From Cheiracanthium punctorium (lineage: Eukaryota; Arthropoda; Arachnida; Araneae; Cheiracanthiidae), in assembly GCA_038373885.1 (NCBI GenBank), contig JAWZYV010012268.1, positions 62,001 through 126,000 on the forward strand: a stretch of DNA of 64,000 bases, given 5' to 3'. Below are positions 36,964-48,774 of the stretch, piece after piece. The notes below the pieces were generated by a model. It saw only the letters and a list, made by a program, of their open reading frames with translations, made no database searches and was not told where the DNA came from. How positions within the stretch are numbered: position 1 is the stretch's first letter; the number at the start of each line of letters is the position of its first letter. The translations under genes and the position numbers were made by a program.

Positions 36964-38941
36964 TAGGGATGTAACTGATATCCGGCAAGTATCCGATATC
37001 CAGCTGATTTTTCAATATCCGAAATATCGTCAGATATCCAAATCATAACTACCGGGCCATATACTGCTAAAGTTCTATCTATAATATGCATTAGGGATGT
37101 AACGAATATTCAGCCACTATTCGGTATTCAGCCTATTTGGCTGTTTTGCCAAATATTCGGTGGGACGAATATTCGGTTAGGCTGAATATTCAGTTGGCCA
37201 AACATTCAGTAAGCCAAGTACTGAACAGATATTCGGCCAAATAGTTGTATCCGTATTTTGCTATATATTCAGCTCAATAATTTTCAGTTGAAATGATCGT
37301 ATCTTATAAGTAGCATTTTATGTGTTTTTTCACAAAGTTTTTATTTATTTTAACATCTATAACTAATAGCATACATGCATAGCTAACATTTATAACATTA
37401 AGCTAATATTTGGAGTTGATTTCATGCTACATGAGATGTGCTGCTGAGCAGATATTTTCTGAACTTAAAAAAAAAAAAAAACTTAAGCACATCTCATGTA
37501 GTGTCCATGTGCAAATTTGGAGACGATCTTCTCATCCTTTTCAGCTGTAGACTACTGTTTATAGGGGAAAGTTTAATTATAAGCACTGTGCAGTATCATT
37601 TGAAAAATATGTGCATTCAGTATATGCAATTTTTCCAATATTTTTAATTTACTCCGGGAATCCGATAATTAACAAAAAACTCCGATTATTTTGTCTTCAA
37701 AATTTATTTACAGAGACAGGGAGACATTTTCAATCGTAAATGAATTTAGTTACTTAAATTCATTTATGATTTTCTGCAGGTTTCACTTGATTTCTAAAGT
37801 TAAGTCTACTTAAAATATGTACATTTAAAATGTGCTTGTGAAATATTTATTTAAGAAAATTATAACATGGCTGCTTGTGCCGTGTTGCAACATGGCATTT
37901 TACTGGTTTAAAAATAGTTGTTTTAGTTACTACTACAGTATTGTGTATGATTATCCCTCCATACATAAAGTACTTTGACTATTCTTTTTTTATTATTATT
38001 GTGTGTGTGTGTCAGAATGTCCAAATCAAGAATAAAAAAGTGAAATTGGGCTAAAATTTGGAAACTAATGTTTGAAATGATTTTTTTTTTTTATGAATTT
38101 AACCCCCTACCTCATTTTTTTTCTCTTGTGGTGCTATATGATTTTTTGAACTGTGAAAGAATGCTTGTGTATCTTAGAAACTAAACAATTAAACAGATCT
38201 ATTTTTGTTTTTAACTTGTAGTTTAAAAAATAAATATTTTTGATTAAAGAAATTTAATGCATAACCTGAAAAATTCTGTTTCTGTATAAAACTACAAAAG
38301 AAAGCATATTTCATTATAAATATTTAAAAAGAGATTTATTTTGTATCAATCTCTAAAAGTAATTCTAAAGCAATCTCTAAATCAATCTCTAAAAGTGATT
38401 TACCAATCTCTAAAAGTAAATTTAACTTAAAAATAAAACTTAAAATGACTTAATATAAATTAATATTAAATTATTAAAACAGAAAAGGCATTAAACCTAT
38501 GTTTGGAAAAATTAATATTCATCTATCATAGGTAGCTTATCAAAATAGATATCTTATTCTTGAATAAATAAAAAAAGTATGCATTTCTTTGTGAAAATAA
38601 TCTGTGATTATAGATACATTAATAAATGTGTCATTATTAAATTTTTTTTCTTCTGCCAGTAGTGCTGACATAAAAAGAATATTTTAACTTTTACGTTTTA
38701 AGACACATTTTTTTATGTACATATATGTAAAGATATTTATTTTTTGTAAATTATAAGTCAGTTATTAAAAAAAATACTTTAATGGTGTATAAAACATGTT
38801 TGCAATTTATTGTTCTGATGTCATTATGTTAAAAAAAAAAAAATGAAAAACACACTTATATATATTTAGTGTCAGATATCCATATCCGGCAACCAAAGGA
38901 GTTTCCGGTATCCGGTAAAATCACTATCCGTTACACCCCTA
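36964..38941. mobile_element. hAT-like element in R1 copy 2
   Basis: Ends TAGGGATGTAACTGATATCC and (reverse complement) TAGGGGTGTAACGGATAGTG form TIRs. Subterminal ATATCCGG/TATCCG repeats occur at both ends. A second, related end, TAGGGATGTAACGAATATTC, is nested at about 37090. Target duplications are decayed (GTTAAAAA against CTTGAAAT). No intact transposase ORF. Confidence 0.65.
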
Positions 38942-41284
38942 CTTGAAATTATGCCTTTTTTACCGATTAGCCTCATTAGGTACCAAATTGTTCATACGAA
39001 AAGCGAGTGTAGCGAGTCTAGAGTCTTTGGCCCCTAGTACTTAACAAAAGAGTGTTAAAATATTGTTTAGCACAGAAAAATCTACCTGAAACATTAGATT
39101 ACCTCGGTTTGCTTTGATGCTTTTAGCTTTAATAAGCTCCGAATGCAATTTCAAACTCACTACATAAAATGACGTCGAATTTACTTGCAATCTGCATTTT
39201 AAATAAGTAGCTAAAATATCTTTATTTTTAACACAACAGTTATATAGTAACAGAATTCATTGTTGTTGCTGAAGTTTTTCGAATTCAATATTCAAACTTA
39301 AACAAAAGTAATTTCTAGAGTTCCATGAATCAGAAAATAAAAATACATAAATACAAAACAAATAGAACATCAGCATAAGTCATTTATTGAAATTCATTTA
39401 CAGCTATTTGGAATGCATTATCCAAAAAGGTATTATCAACAAAACAAAATGTTAGGAGCAATTAATTTCACATTGGAATAAGCATTCTTTGTGAGTATGT
39501 TTGTTTTGCACATAATCTCAATATGACTGACAGAATCCCACAAATTCCCAGATTCCTATTGGCTATGAACACTAAATTCTTAGAAAAAGGAATAACATTT
39601 AACTCACTGGTGCTTTAAAAATTCTTGAATTTTTAATAGTTCTGTAATTTAGTAGCTGTAGCTTTAGCCCTGATCACTATTAAAAAATCCCTGAATTTTA
39701 ATCCATGGTTTCTCATAAAGCAGGATTATTCAATGATTTCGTACAAAGGTAATCCAACGAATAAACTCATGCTAATTGAAAATTACCAAGTTTTTTTTTT
39801 CTTTGTGGCATTTCGATGCAAAAATTAGAAATTATGCTAAGCTAAAAAAGCTGCAGCTAGCTAATGCATCCATTCTTTGGAACAAAAAATTCAAATGTTA
39901 ACAATATTTTAGTTTATAAAGCATGCAGAACACCTTGGATATTTACCACCCATGGCAGTTTTACATAATTTGGTGACTAATGTGTGTGTATAGTCGATAA
40001 TCATTTTCCATTAAAGTTGAAAATAAACCAGTGCTCCATATGCTTTCTTTGCTAAAAACTGTAGAACAGCTAGGATATTTGGCATCAAAGATGACTTTTC
40101 ATTATTTGGCAATTTATTCATGTACATAATTGAAAACCATTTCCCATTAGGTTGCTTTTAAAACAGTTCTCTTTGTATTGTTATGCATATTCTTGGCTTC
40201 TTTAGCACCACCAAGTTCCATCTTGCCATGGCGACAAATGTCCAGGATGTACCTAAACTGCTATAATGGCATATTTTATAACATATGTACACCAAGTAAT
40301 TCAACTCAAAAATGGGTGGCAAATACCCATGCTGAATTTTAAAATGCATACTACAGTTTTGATTTGAATTATTTTAATCTTTCAAAATACTGGGAATACA
40401 CTTGTTACAGATACACTGTGCTTGGAGTGGTAGCCTGGTGCCAGATCGTACCTGGTGGCGATTCATAAATGGCACTTTTTAAATGTTACATTTTTCTAAT
40501 ACGAGATAAGTAATTATATCATCTGTGAGTTTTAAGTTACACACTTTGATTAATTTTTGTCTCCTAGTTTTTAATTTGTCATAATTCCCAGTTCATGATT
40601 TCAAATACACAAGATTGTATAAGCTTTTCTGCTTTGTTTGAAAAGCATTACAACTTAAGTTTTGACAACATAAATAAATTTATGTTGTCAAAAATTGCCA
40701 CACATGGCAACTATTATTCTCATTTCTGCAGTTTTTTATTAATATATTCTAAAATAATTCTAGTTTCACAATTTAAGTTAGCTTATTCTGGATTAACACA
40801 AAAACTAGTGTTGTTAAATTCTCAGTAATAATCTTTCGGAGAATATTCTCATAGACGAGAATTTTCATTTGAAAGCTATGAAGGAAACTTTTTTATATAG
40901 AAACTTTTGACACAAAAATTTAAAATTTTACAAAAAGGAATTAAATTAGTTTCATTTTTGTCCTTTAAGAGTTTAATATTATGGGCCACTAATGTTAATG
41001 CTGTATGTCGACTTTTATTAGTAGCTAATGTTTTGTAAAACACTGGTTTAGGCATAGTCACAATGAAATTCACAATTGCTTTATTTCATCGGTTGCTCCA
41101 GCTATCACTTTGCAGACCCAGTGAAGAAGCTTATTTGATAAGGTATGCCTTGAGGGTAGAGGTCTGTGCCGCATGGAAATTCGCGACAGCTGCGTAACCA
41201 CCTCAGAAACCCGGTGGTGGCGGTGCGCCACGGCATGGGAAAATTTTTGAAAAGAGCATAATGAAAAGGGGCATATGCATACAA

Positions 41285-41309
41285 ACACACACACACACAC
41301 ACACATATA
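41285..41309. repeat. (CA)n/(TA)n microsatellite
   Basis: A CA dinucleotide run passes into TATA. It is the insertion site of the Helitron that begins at 41310. Confidence 0.8.
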
Positions 41310-42004
41310 TCCTACTATATAGTTATGCTTATCCCTGACTCACTGACCCTCTAACAATTTTGGAGAACCACTCGAAGGTAAAACTTTTACCGCCATTACT
41401 CTTAGAAGATTAAAAAGCTCAAAAATATTAAAAAGCACAAAAGTGAAATAACATCTACACCATTTGTATGATCCGCTTCAAGTTTATCATAATTATGTAG
41501 GAAAATGTAGAAAACAAACTGCGGTACTTTAAAAATTCAGAAATTCCATCTGTTCCCTTATTTTTAAGCGATTTTTCGCTCTTTTCAGCTCCATTTTATT
41601 TCAGAGTTAAAAAAGTGAGCCATTTGTGTGATAAAATTAGTTGTTTTGAGCAACAATGCCGTCATACTGAAATCACAGTTATCAGACTTTGAAGGGAAAA
41701 CTGCAATTCCAATTCGTTTAAAATAGTTTTGTCAGGTAACATAGTTTAACTTTTTTTCATTAAAAATGATCTTCTGCTTGAAGCATTGATATAAGAAGGG
41801 TTGTATACGAAACGAAATTGGTTGAATGTGAAAAGTTTCCAGAAGAGTGTAAAATTCAGTTTGAGTTTATAGATTGAAAATTAAATATAAAGTTATTTAT
41901 TTTAGGTAGACGAAGATTAAATATATTGAGTGTAGACATATTTTCGTTTAATGTTTTTTCTAGCACCCATTGCAACTCCCTCTGCAATGGGTTTTGACTT
42001 CTAG
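41310..42004 (+). mobile_element. 695-bp non-autonomous Helitron, complete
   Basis: Preceded by A (41309), it starts TCCTACTATATAGTTATG and ends CTAG (42001-42004) followed by T. A perfect 10-bp stem ACCCATTGCA/TGCAATGGGT (41965-41974 and 41983-41992, 8-nt loop) lies 8 nt before CTAG. All structural Helitron criteria are met. No coding is visible. Confidence 0.85.
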
Positions 42005-42080
42005 TATATATTTATATATATAAATTGACATTAAAATGAGATTTTTGTAAAGACTAAAAAGACTTGTACAATGTTTTTGT

Positions 42081-42294
42081 GGTATTACGGCCAATTAGCT
42101 GCACGTGGGCTGTAGACTGAGGAGGGGGGGGAGAGGTGTCTTTCTAAGGGGTCATAATCCGTATCTATGCTAGGTTTCGGAAGAAATCTCGGAGAACTCC
42201 AAACAGTTAGGTCGGTGGATGCGACCTGGTTTTGAACCAGGCTTCTTCTGTCTCCCAGTTCAGAACGCTATGCTCTCGGCCACTGGTGGGGCTC
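42081..42294 (-). mobile_element. tRNA-derived SINE (family 1), fullest copy
   Basis: Read on the minus strand, the head has an A-box-like TGGCCGAGAGC (42282-42272) and a B-box-like GGTTCAAAACC (42238-42228). The body includes GGAGTTCTCCGAGATTTCTTCC and TTAGAAAGACACC, and the tail CAGCTAATTGGCCGTAATACC. Three tail fragments of the family occur elsewhere in the window. Confidence 0.75.
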
Positions 42295-42482
42295 CTGAGT
42301 ATGAGCTTTGCCATTGAAGTAAACTTTTAAAATATTTCTACTGCAAAACTGAAACAATAGATTTTCTCAAAATCGGATTGGTTTATGTTATTTATATGGC
42401 ACATTCACAACACAGTTAGTTATCAGTATACGATTAATACATTATTTGCTTTTTAGCTTTTTTTTTTTTTTTCCCTCTCCAG

Positions 42483-42539
42483 TCCACCTTCTCTACAACC
42501 TTCTCATGAACCATTCAAAACTTACTATGTTCTTTTGAG
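42483..42539 (+). CDS. candidate 57-bp cassette exon or pseudo-exon in FN3 domain 2
   Basis: A long polypyrimidine tract ending CTCTCCAG precedes 57 bp that are open in the phase required by the flanking FNDC3 exons (one base, 18 codons, two bases). A fair donor follows (GAG|GTAAAT). Inclusion would insert 19 residues (SPPSLQPSHEPFKTYYVLL plus a split codon) between NDHGK and SGYSE in the F-G region of domain 2, which the canonical FN3 fold does not need. It lies just downstream of a SINE (42081-42294). It may be alternatively spliced or a chance exon-like stretch. Confidence 0.25.
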
Positions 42540-43256
42540 GTAAATGTCTAAACAGTTTTTTAAAGCAATCAAATTACACCACTGACTCAAAAAAATTTAA
42601 ACTGTATCTTTACAAGCTATTAGCGTTAACTTTTTACAGACAAAATTCAGATCCAGGCATATATTAAATTGATTTTTTTGCATATTTTCTTTTCTAATCC
42701 ATTAATTAAAGGATATTAGTACTTTAAACAAGGGGGAAGTTGCATACAATTTTCACTGTGTTTGCAATTGGGAACATTGGTCATTGCTGACTAAAAACTT
42801 CTGACAGACTTTTACATTGGTTTCGAAAACGGAATATAGTGATGGCTAGTTTAAATGATATGGCTAGTTTAATGAAATATTAAGAATTAATGAAAGATTT
42901 ATTTTTAAATTTAAATAAAGATATTATGAAATCGGAAGAGGGAGAGAGCTGTATCAAATAGCTCTGTAAAAATTTTTAAAAATGGTTCTGTTTATGATTT
43001 TTTAATCCAGTTTCCCCACTTACAACTGAAAAGCAACTTGTGTTTCAGAAAATCAAGCCATCTTTTAATTATACCTTCTATTTTTTTTTTTTTTTTTTAG
43101 ATTTGATGTTTCCAATTGGGAACATTGGCCTGTAAAAGGTTAAGAAGTATCCAAATACAAATAAGCAGTTGAAAGTTTAGGTGCAATTTGTTCAAAAGTT
43201 TTGAAGCTGTTTGTACGCCGCGGTGTACAATCGGCGTTTTTTGCTGGCTCGCCAGA

Positions 43257-43545
43257 CTAGACCTCGGCTTGGCGGCACAGACCTCTACTTGAGGGTAGTG
43301 TAAACGATGGCCGTAGTTTATGAAAAAAAGCCTTCCATTCTTTAATTTTCAGGCATTGATAATGGTGTACCCGAAGCAAAGATAGCTCTTGCAAATAGTT
43401 CCTGAAGTTGATCATTCTCATTCTTAACCATACTATCAAAATATCTATTTATGTTAAAGTGAGAGTGATTTTGTGATATTTTTGAAATACTGGAATTGGA
43501 TGTACTAGCAACTGGATAATTTTCCTTGCTGGTTTTTTCACACAT
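43257..43545 (-). pseudogene. hAT-like transposase fragment, frameshifted
   Basis: From 43545 leftward: MCEKTSKENYPVASTSNSSI, then ...QLQELFARAIFASGTPLSMPEN, then in another frame KEWKAFFHKLRPSFTLPSS. The LFARAIFA-G-P-S-M-EN...WK-FF--LRPS--LPS pattern is that of the DUF659-type region of hAT-like transposases common in invertebrates. A frameshift lies at about 43345. The C-terminal domain is absent. Confidence 0.65.
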
Positions 43546-44927
43546 TTCTTCTATTGTTGAACTTCCATTGTTGTTCTTCTATTGTTGAACTTATATAATA
43601 ATTCCAGGCTGAATTTGGTGATAAAAATATTTTGCAAAAGTTTACTACGCAGAATTTTATTTTTACATTAGTGTATCTTTATTAATAGAAGTACAGAAAT
43701 CACAAAATTAAAATCATAAGTATAAGCATTTTTAATATTTTTAAAAGGAATTTAATGATAACTATTTATTTTAATATTATTCGTGTTCACTTCTTAAACA
43801 ATTATTTATTTCAATTGTATTAAGCTAGTAAAAGAAAAATGAATTACCATGTACTATTAATTATTTTTAAAAAGTTTAGAACTAGTTGGCAACAATTAAA
43901 AAATATCTCTAGATGTTTTACGTTTATATGGAGTATTTAAAAATGGAACTTGCTAGAAGTTATTTTCCAAAATAGATAATTTCATAATTGATATCCTGAA
44001 AAGCTATTTCTTATGACAAGCAGACACTTTATACATTTTTAAAGGTGATTTTGCATCCTAGTTGCGTTTTTGACCTATTCTATTCTACAGTATTTACTTG
44101 AGTAAAATACTTTCCCATTTTTTGTTCTCAATAAGAAGTGTTCCCATAGTGAACTTTTGGGCTTGTTATTCTTGACATTTCGAATAATTCATCAAAAGCA
44201 ATTGCTACACTTTCACTGAAACGTGACTTAAAAAAAATAGTTCAGATTTCATTAGATGCAAAGGATTATGGGTAATTGTTGAAGTTGATAATGTTGCCAT
44301 TCACAGAAACAAAATTCAAATAGAAAAAAAATATATATATAAACAAAAAAAAAAAATAGTAATCTGGAAATAGAATTAAAATCATTTCCAAACATTTTAT
44401 TAATTTTCAACATTTCTTAGAGGGGAAAATGCCACTATTTTTGTGTGTGTATTATCTCAAACAAAATTTTGATGCCCATTTATTCTTCTGTCATTGGCCT
44501 TAAGAAAAAAAAGATAATCCAAAATATTTGCAATTTATTTTGGATGTATGCTGAATTTAAGTGAAAGAAAAATGAAGCTTACTTCCAAATATTTCCCATC
44601 AAGAAACTCTGTAAAAAAATAAAAAGAGATGTAATGCTTGCATGCATTTATGAATAATAAATGGACCCAACTTTTAATGTTCTTTATATCCCTATTACAT
44701 TTCTACTTCATTTAAATGTGACCATTATTGCATAAAAATCCTTAAGATTAAAATAAAATTCTTGAATATTCTCAAGTTCTGATGAAATTGAGAATATTCT
44801 CAACTCACAACACTACACAAAACCTATCTCATCCAATTCCGTCCAGCCATTTCAGTGTGAAAGGAGTAACAAACATACAAACTCACAAATTTTAGCCTTT
44901 ATAATTGTAGGATTTTAAGGTTAGTGC

Positions 44928-44932
<5 letters not shown>

Positions 44933-44966
<34 letters not shown>
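44933..44966. repeat. (CA)n microsatellite
   Basis: An uninterrupted run of about 17 CA units. Confidence 0.9.
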
Positions 44967-44967
<1 letters not shown>

Positions 44968-45399
44968 CAGAAAAAGAAAGATAACTAATAAAAAGCATTA
45001 TTGGAAAATAGTGCTGTGCTGTGCTGTCTTTTTTTAAAAATACAAACTATTTCATTTAAATACACAAATTGTTGTAGTCAACAATCTAATGAAGCTGACC
45101 AAATTTTTAGCTTAAAATTGAGACAACTTAGTGCAAGGCCACCAACTCTAAAAGAAAAAGGAGGACATTTTATAAATTCAATGATCTTCCCAAATAACTA
45201 CAAGAAAAATTTACCGTACCTGCAGTTTTTTGAAATTTGTTTAAAATTATGTCCTAATGATATGTTTTGCATGTTTTTTGTATATGCATTTTATGTCCAT
45301 TCAATTAAACATATATTGTACAGATATAACATGTAATATTTTTGATACACTGAATTCAAAACATAGCACTTAACTAACATTTTATTAGTAAAAGAAGGT

Positions 45400-45562
45400 G
45401 CCTAGTTCAAAACCAGGTCCAGGTCACCAACTTAATATTTCAAAGTTTTCCCATGGTTTCTTCTGAATACGTGTTAGGACTCCATAGAAAGACCTGCACA
45501 GAGGACATATCACTCCTTGGCCTAGATTCTAAGTGTAGATAATTGCCCGTAATTCCACAGCA
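45400..45562 (+). mobile_element. SINE fragment (family 1)
   Basis: It begins at the B-box (AGTTCAAAACCAGGTCCAGG), contains ATAGAAAGACCTG, and ends ATTGCCCGTAATTCCACAGC. It is a + strand copy lacking the A-box head. Confidence 0.65.
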
Positions 45563-45740
45563 CAACACATATTAGTAAAAGAAATAAAATGAAGGAAACA
45601 TGGTTGATTTTTAAGGTTTGCTCATAATGTGTGACATAGCGCAAAAAGTATTTTAACTTTTATTTTCAATTATTAGTCATCATTGCAACAAATATGGTTT
45701 TCCATTTTCAATAAATTGTCAATTATTAATTTATTTTTAG

Positions 45741-45900
45741 TGGTTACAGTGAAATTAGTTGCTTTTCTACAAGTGGTAGCACTCCTAGTCAACCTCTTCC
45801 TCCTGCTCTGAAGGAAGCTTTTATCAACAAATTAAGCCTTGAATGGCAGTCAAGGCCAAATGATGATAACTATACCCTGCAAATGGAAGACGAAGCAACA
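45741..45900 (+). CDS. FNDC3: FNDC3 exon, end of FN3 domain 2 and start of domain 3
   Basis: Acceptor TTTTTAG, donor ACA|GTATGT, 160 bp. It completes a serine codon and reads GYSEISCFSTSGSTPSQPLPP, the domain 2 G strand plus a linker. It then opens domain 3 with the tryptophan motif LSLEWQ and the strand C motif NYTLQMEDE. It ends in phase 0. The SG-x-SE pattern joins directly to the exon ending at 33578. Confidence 0.95.
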
Positions 45901-46146
45901 GTATGTTTTCTATTTTGATATTGGATAGTTTTTGAATGTCTATGTATACTCTCAAATAGTCCTGTAGATATATTTTTATGTAGGTATCATAATCTCCAAT
46001 TTTTATCAAATTAAGACACATCATTTAACCTTCAAAGAAAATTTAATGAAATATTCACTGTCAGAAGAAAAGGACGATAATGTTAAAAAAAAAAAATCAT
46101 TCATTTAATAATCCAGCATCTTACAAGAAAAGGTTCAAACAAACCT

Positions 46147-46150
46147 AAAA

Positions 46151-46182
<32 letters not shown>
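46147..46182. repeat. (AT)n microsatellite
   Basis: A pure AT dinucleotide run in the short intron between exons 45741 and 46327. Confidence 0.9.
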
Positions 46183-46187
<5 letters not shown>

Positions 46188-46326
46188 TTTAAATTTTGAA
46201 AAAGTCAGATTGTAATTGTTCTTAACAACTTTTGTTATAATTTTTACTATGATTTTATATAAATTTTAGACAATCAGTTTTTTGAAAATTGAGAAGTAGT
46301 TTTTATATTTTATAATACTGTTTCAG

Positions 46327-46413
46327 TTGCATGGTTTCCTTCCCGTTTATAATGGAAAAGACACCTCTTATACTTGTACACGTCTGAGACGTAATGCAGA
46401 TTATAAATTTAGG
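46327..46413 (+). CDS. FNDC3: FNDC3 exon, FN3 domain 3 strands C'-F
   Basis: An 87-bp, phase 0 to phase 0 exon between GTTTCAG and AGG|GTAAGT. The peptide LHGFLPVYNGKDTSYTC is followed by TRLRRNADYKFR. This matches the family pattern GF-x-P-x-Y-x-G-x-D...NL-x-R-x-x-x-YKF, with the core tyrosine of strand F. The intron just downstream starts with one copy of a direct duplication. Confidence 0.95.
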
Positions 46414-46421
46414 GTAAGTAT

Positions 46422-47051
46422 ATTTTTTGAAAATCTGTGCCCCAGTATTTAAAGATGCTATTTATTTTATTATAAAAAATGCTTTAACTAAAATCTTGTA
46501 ACAGAGTTCACGCTTGGCCTACCTGCATGGTAGTCTTCAATAATGGTGCTTTAGGAATTGAAAGTTTTTACTTTGAAATAATTTTCTATGGATGAAAATA
46601 ATCATAAGAGGTACATAAAACAAAGGAAAAGTAACTGAGGTTTGCTCATGTTTTTAGTTTGGCAAATACGAAATCTAGTAAGAAGAAACGGGAATTATTA
46701 ATGTAAATTTCAACTATTAACAAGGGGTTGTATTGCATGTGATACACTGTTCTTGGGAAGGCAGTGTTATGAACTATCAAGGTAACATGCTTGTCTCTGG
46801 GTTAATTTTTTGAAAATCTCTGCCCCAGCATTTAAAGACACTATTTATTTTATTATAAAACAATATTTTAACCGAAATTTTCTAACAGAGTTCACCCTCA
46901 GCTTACCTGCATGGCAGACTTATAATAGTCTTTGGGAATTGAAAATTTTCCCTTTGAAATAATTTTCATGAGGCATGTAAAAGAAAATGAAAGTAACTGA
47001 AGTTTGCTAATGTTTTTAGTTTGGCCAATACAAAACCTAGTAAGAAGAAAC
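46422..47051 (+). repeat. direct duplication of intron sequence
   Basis: 46422-46689 and 46805-47051 are direct copies, with about 80% identity by eye. Both run from TTTTTTGAAAATCT(G/C)TGCCCCAG to AGTAAGAAGAAAC. The first copy starts within 10 bp of the FNDC3 donor at 46414. Confidence 0.8.
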
Positions 47052-47399
47052 ATACTGCAAAAAATTGCTAAGCTTGATGATCTTGATGCAGTCTACTTAT
47101 CACAAGCAGTTTTGCATTTTATAAATTCATCTCCAGTAGGACCTGGTTATACTTTAAGCTCATTAGGCCCTATCCTATGGACCCCAACTACTTCAGAGGC
47201 CTCTGAAGGAGTCAAAAGGAAATATAAAGGCAAATCAAAGCAGAAAAACTATTATCTGCAACTTAGTTTAAAAAGTAACTTTATAAGTTCCAAATACTGT
47301 TCACCTGAAGGCAGTTATAAATACTCTTATTAATGTTGCTTTTAATGAAGACTTGAGGATGAATTTTACTAAACAAGAAGAACACCCAGAACTGTTGCA

Positions 47400-48172
47400 C
47401 CAGCTTTCCCTCAAGATCATAAATTGTATTCCTCTCAAGCCATCGTCTTCTACACTGATGGAAGTTGATCGGACATGGGAAGAACAGGCAGTGGTGTTTT
47501 TATGAAAACAAGTACAGGAGAGTATAGATATAGTTTTAGAAACCCTGACAACAGTTCAGTTTTTCGTGCCGAACTTGTTGCTATAAAAGAGGCATTAAAT
47601 CTTGCTTTGGTTGCTGACATGGATGATGTTTGGATCTTGACAGATAGCAGAAGCTCCATCCAGTACTTAATGAACTGGCCTAATATCCTGGATAAGTTGA
47701 GTCAGGATATCATCCTTAAAGTGGCTGCTTTGGCTCAGTGTGGTACTGTATGTTTACAGTGGATTTCTTCGCATGTTGGGGTTTATGGAAACAAAGTTGC
47801 TGACATGCTTGCTAGGAGGGTAGTGATCTACCCACTCCCCTTACCACTGAACTACCAACTTCTGAGGTCCATTCCCTGCTTCTAAATAAAATTAACACAG
47901 CTTGGAGAACTCTGCCTGGTATGTCACTGAGCGTCCTGGACTGTCTCTGCAATGTACTGGTACAGACCAATTTGTCCAGACTTGGGACTGGCCACATAAA
48001 GAGTCTAGTATTTAAAGATAATGAAAAAACTTAAGCTGTCTGCTGATGTTCAGCCATCGCCTCACCTCCTCATATCTTGGATTGTATTGGTGCCTCTGTG
48101 AGGCAACTGTTGAATGAGGGGTATGAGGTTTTTAATTTAACTATGCAGCGTGATCTCTTGGACCTGGTTTAG
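47400..48172 (+). pseudogene. 3' end of an RNase H-bearing LINE
   Basis: The frame KLYSSQAIVFYTDGS runs to a TGA at 47467-47469, then SDMGRTGSGVFMKTS reads on. It continues through FRAELVAIKEAL, WILTDSRSS and WISSHVGVYGNKVADMLA. These hold the RNase H acidic residues D, E, D and D plus the active-site histidine. After a frameshift past 47830 come LSRLGTGHIKSLVFKDN (about 47970) and PHILDCIGASVRQLLNEGYE, ending at TAG 48170-48172. A short 3' UTR with AACAACAACA follows. Spider LINEs of the I/R1 group end this way, as I recall. EN and RT are missing: 5'-truncated and broken. Confidence 0.78.
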
Positions 48173-48774
48173 TTGATCTAAGCCTGGAGGGATTAGCAAC
48201 AACAACATAAATTCTTAATACATGACCCATATATACTTGTAGGATGTTCAGCATTTTTTTAAAAATAGGAAACATTTGCATTTCATAGCATGCATATACC
48301 CACTGGCAAACAATTTCATAATTGTGTTTTGTGTTATGTAACATTAACAGGGAGGCCTATTATAAGAAGGGAAAGGAGAGATTCATGTGGAGAGAGAGGA
48401 GAAATTCATGTGGGAATACTTTAAGGAGAAATTCATGTGGGTCATTCTAGCCTAGAGAACTTTTGTTAGTAGGGGGGATTCCAGATTTTTAAAGTATAAA
48501 GATCGCTGTATGATTTAGTCTAGCATGTGATCTTAAAAGTTAAAGAAAAATTATTTCATGTGAATGCTACCTTTGAAGTATAATATTGATGTTGATGAAA
48601 CATTTATTCAGTTAAAGTTGCCTGTATAATTTACTAATTGAAGATGTTTATCAAATCGTGTTTTTCATCAGAGTTTTGTTGATTTTTTAATTCTTTTTTT
48701 TTTTTTTACATTTTAATTCTTATAATAACTGATTTGTAACAATTTTATTATTTCAAACTACTTTGTTAATTTAG

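Larger units (their letters stand above)
34890..39000 (+). repeat. repeat R1, copy 2, interrupted twice
   Basis: Colinear with copy 1 (18744-19900): 34890-35805, gap, 36769-36963, gap, 38941-39000. The two gaps are a Helitron-like insert and a hAT insert. Copy 1 shows the uninterrupted sequence (AACTAATTATTAACTATA at about 19671-19688), which defines the insertion points. Confidence 0.7.
33579..45740 (+). other. 12-kb FNDC3 intron with nested transposons
   Basis: Contents annotated separately: R1 copy 2 with two insertions, Helitron 41310-42004, SINE, candidate cassette exon, hAT transposase fragment and a SINE fragment. At 39950-40830 there is a further diverged R1-like stretch in reverse orientation (GGTACGATCTGGCACCAGG on the minus strand). 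Between 34604 and 34640 lies a decayed Helitron 3' end on the minus strand. No gene is seen in 33579-34600, 39030-39950 or 43600-45390. Confidence 0.65.

Noticed and set aside
41070..41306. Cys/Val-rich minus-strand frame (CVCVCV)
   Set aside because: The N-terminus is the (CA)n microsatellite translated; the rest has no supporting motif.
47004..47333. 109-codon frame before the RNase H region
   Set aside because: Its start lies in the intron duplication and the rest shows no motif I recognise; at most it is decayed LINE sequence, so it is not called a gene.
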